Source: Streptomyces sp. 1-11
GTDB lineage: Bacteria > Actinomycetota > Actinomycetes > Streptomycetales > Streptomycetaceae
Direction: 5' to 3'
Length of the DNA stretch: 64,000 nucleotides
Assembly (NCBI RefSeq): GCF_007176755.1
Contig: NZ_BJTV01000005.1
Span: 434,001-498,000 of the forward strand
Shown here: positions 62,942 to 64,000 of the stretch, piece by piece
Layout: the number at the start of each line of letters is the position of its first letter
Position numbering within the stretch: the first letter of the stretch is position 1
Made by a program: the position numbers and the translations under genes
Notes under the pieces: model-generated
The model's database searches: none
What the model was told of the DNA's origin: nothing
What the model saw: the letters and a program-made list of their open reading frames with translations, nothing else

Positions 62942-64000
62942 ATGGACCGCCTCGACAACACCGTCCGCCCCTACGCCTGGGGTTCCACCACCGCCATCCC
63001 GCACCTCCTCGGCGTCGAACCGAGCGGCGAACCACAGGCGGAGATGTGGATGGGCGCCCACCCGGGCGCTCCCTCGCGCACCGCGCGCGGGACGCTCGTC
63101 GAGGTGATCGACGCGGATCCGGAGCGCGAACTGGGCCCCGCGGCGGTCGCGAGGTTCGGCCCCCGGCTGCCGTTCCTGCTCAAGATCCTCGCCGCGGGCG
63201 CGCCCCTCTCCCTCCAGGTGCACCCCGACCTGGAGCAGGCCCGGGAGGGCTACGCCGACGAGGAGCGGCGCGGCGTGCCCGTCGACGCCCCGCACCGCAA
63301 CTACAAGGACGCCAACCACAAGCCCGAACTGATCTGCGCGCTCACCGAGTTCGACGGGCTGTGCGGCTTCCGCGCCCCGGCCGAGGCGGCCGGCCTGCTC
63401 GAAGGGCTCGGCGTCGACTCCCTGAAGCCGTACGCCGGCCTGCTGCGCGCGCACCCCGAGGAAACGGCCCTGCGGGAGGTCCTCACCGCCGTCCTCAGCG
63501 CCGACCCGGACGAGATGGCGCACACGGTCGCCGAGGCCACCGCCGCCTGCACCCGCCTCGGCGGCGACTACGCCCCCTACGCCGGCATCGCCCGCCACTA
63601 CCCGGGCGACCCCGGCGTCATAGCGGCCATGCTCCTCAACCACGTCCGCCTGAAGCCCGGCGAGGCGCTGTTCCTCGGGGCCGGCATCCCGCACGCCTAC
63701 CTCGACGGCCTCGGCGTCGAGATCATGGCCAACTCCGACAACGTGCTGCGCTGCGGTCTCACCCCGAAGCACGTCGACGTCCCCGAACTGCTGCGCGTCG
63801 TCCGCTTCGAGGCGGGCGACCCCGGCGTGCTGCGCCCCGAGGCCGCCCCGGACGGCGAGGAGGTCTACGACACCCCGATCGACGAGTTCCGGCTCTCCCG
63901 GTACGTCCTGTCCGAGGGCGGCACCGCCCGCGACCTCACCCTCGACACCCCGCAGATCCTGCTCTGCACGGCCGGGTCCGTCCGGGCCGGTGAGCACGAG
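62942..64000 (+). CDS. manA: Mannose-6-phosphate isomerase, class I, truncated at window edge
   Basis: Zinc enzyme interconverting fructose-6-P and mannose-6-P; 353 residues visible, C-terminus off the right edge. NTVRPYAWGSTTAIP opens the family, LSLQVHPDLEQA gives metal-binding His, HKPELICALTEFDGLCG the next ligand, and LGAGIPHAYLDGLGVEIMAN the signature with His ligand. ATG preceded by ACGGAGA. Last gene of the manB row. Confidence 0.95.
   Translation, partial: MDRLDNTVRPYAWGSTTAIPHLLGVEPSGEPQAEMWMGAHPGAPSRTARGTLVEVIDADPERELGPAAVARFGPRLPFLLKILAAGAPLSLQVHPDLEQAREGYADEERRGVPVDAPHRNYKDANHKPELICALTEFDGLCGFRAPAEAAGLLEGLGVDSLKPYAGLLRAHPEETALREVLTAVLSADPDEMAHTVAEATAACTRLGGDYAPYAGIARHYPGDPGVIAAMLLNHVRLKPGEALFLGAGIPHAYLDGLGVEIMANSDNVLRCGLTPKHVDVPELLRVVRFEAGDPGVLRPEAAPDGEEVYDTPIDEFRLSRYVLSEGGTARDLTLDTPQILLCTAGSVRAGEHE

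Overview
The window is chromosomal DNA of a high-GC actinomycete, almost certainly a Streptomyces. Evidence: very high GC with strong third-position bias, frequent GTG starts, GTGA/ATGA stop-start overlaps, a WhiB protein, a SigB/SigF-type sigma factor with anti-sigma partners, many LytR-CpsA-Psr (LCP) proteins and coenzyme F420 genes. From memory the gene order matches the S. coelicolor region around SCO3079 to SCO3025; no alignment was run. I see no tRNA, rRNA, insertion sequence, prophage, CRISPR array or origin.

Layout. 1-5.6 kb: truncated thiolase, membrane-anchored SGNH hydrolase, cystathionine beta-synthase, small membrane protein, RpiR regulator. 5.6-10 kb: membrane protein, a compact four-gene operon of Roadblock/longin-like proteins with a DUF4388-like protein but no GTPase or kinase, then a PLP-dependent decarboxylase. 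10.1-15.7 kb: histidine-utilisation operon hutU / M20 amidohydrolase / hutF / hutI, with an inverted repeat on its promoter. 15.7-20 kb: an unusual membrane protein joining sigma-like, zinc-finger anti-sigma-like, transmembrane and ricin-lectin parts, then a group-3 sigma factor divergent from STAS and anti-sigma kinase genes. 20-29 kb: POT peptide transporter, DraR/DraK-type two-component system, GtrA protein, purK-purE-dipeptidase, two glyoxalase-fold proteins. 29-34 kb: CGNR regulator, UDP-glucose dehydrogenase family enzyme, acyl-CoA dehydrogenase, Cys/Met-rich copper-type protein, methyltransferase. 34-44 kb: five LCP proteins with a thioesterase and a GT2 glycosyltransferase. 44-64 kb: TIGR03089 protein, PGRP-type amidase, mannose-1-phosphate guanylyltransferase, AlkA-like glycosylase, fbiB-fbiA, cysteine dioxygenase, whiB, a giant membrane glycosyltransferase, a DUF5719-like protein, a zincin-like protein, a DUF3499-like protein, phosphomannomutase, a Trm112-like protein, an SIS protein and a truncated manA.

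How the parts fit. The right half centres on the cell envelope: manA, manB and the guanylyltransferase form the fructose-6-P to GDP-mannose route, glycosyltransferases use activated sugars, and LCP proteins attach glycopolymers to peptidoglycan. F420 genes and whiB sit inside this block, as I recall they do in Mycobacterium, suggesting an old conserved actinobacterial neighbourhood. The left half is catabolic and regulatory. Many genes are separated by strong perfect hairpins, often shared by convergent genes.

The least explained items are the sigma/zinc-finger/transmembrane/lectin fusion (15864-17408), the GTPase-less Roadblock operon (6269-8411), the G-rich pentanucleotide array after the guanylyltransferase (47782-47840), the Tyr/Gln/Gly-rich tail of the large glycosyltransferase, and a zincin-family protein lacking HExxH.
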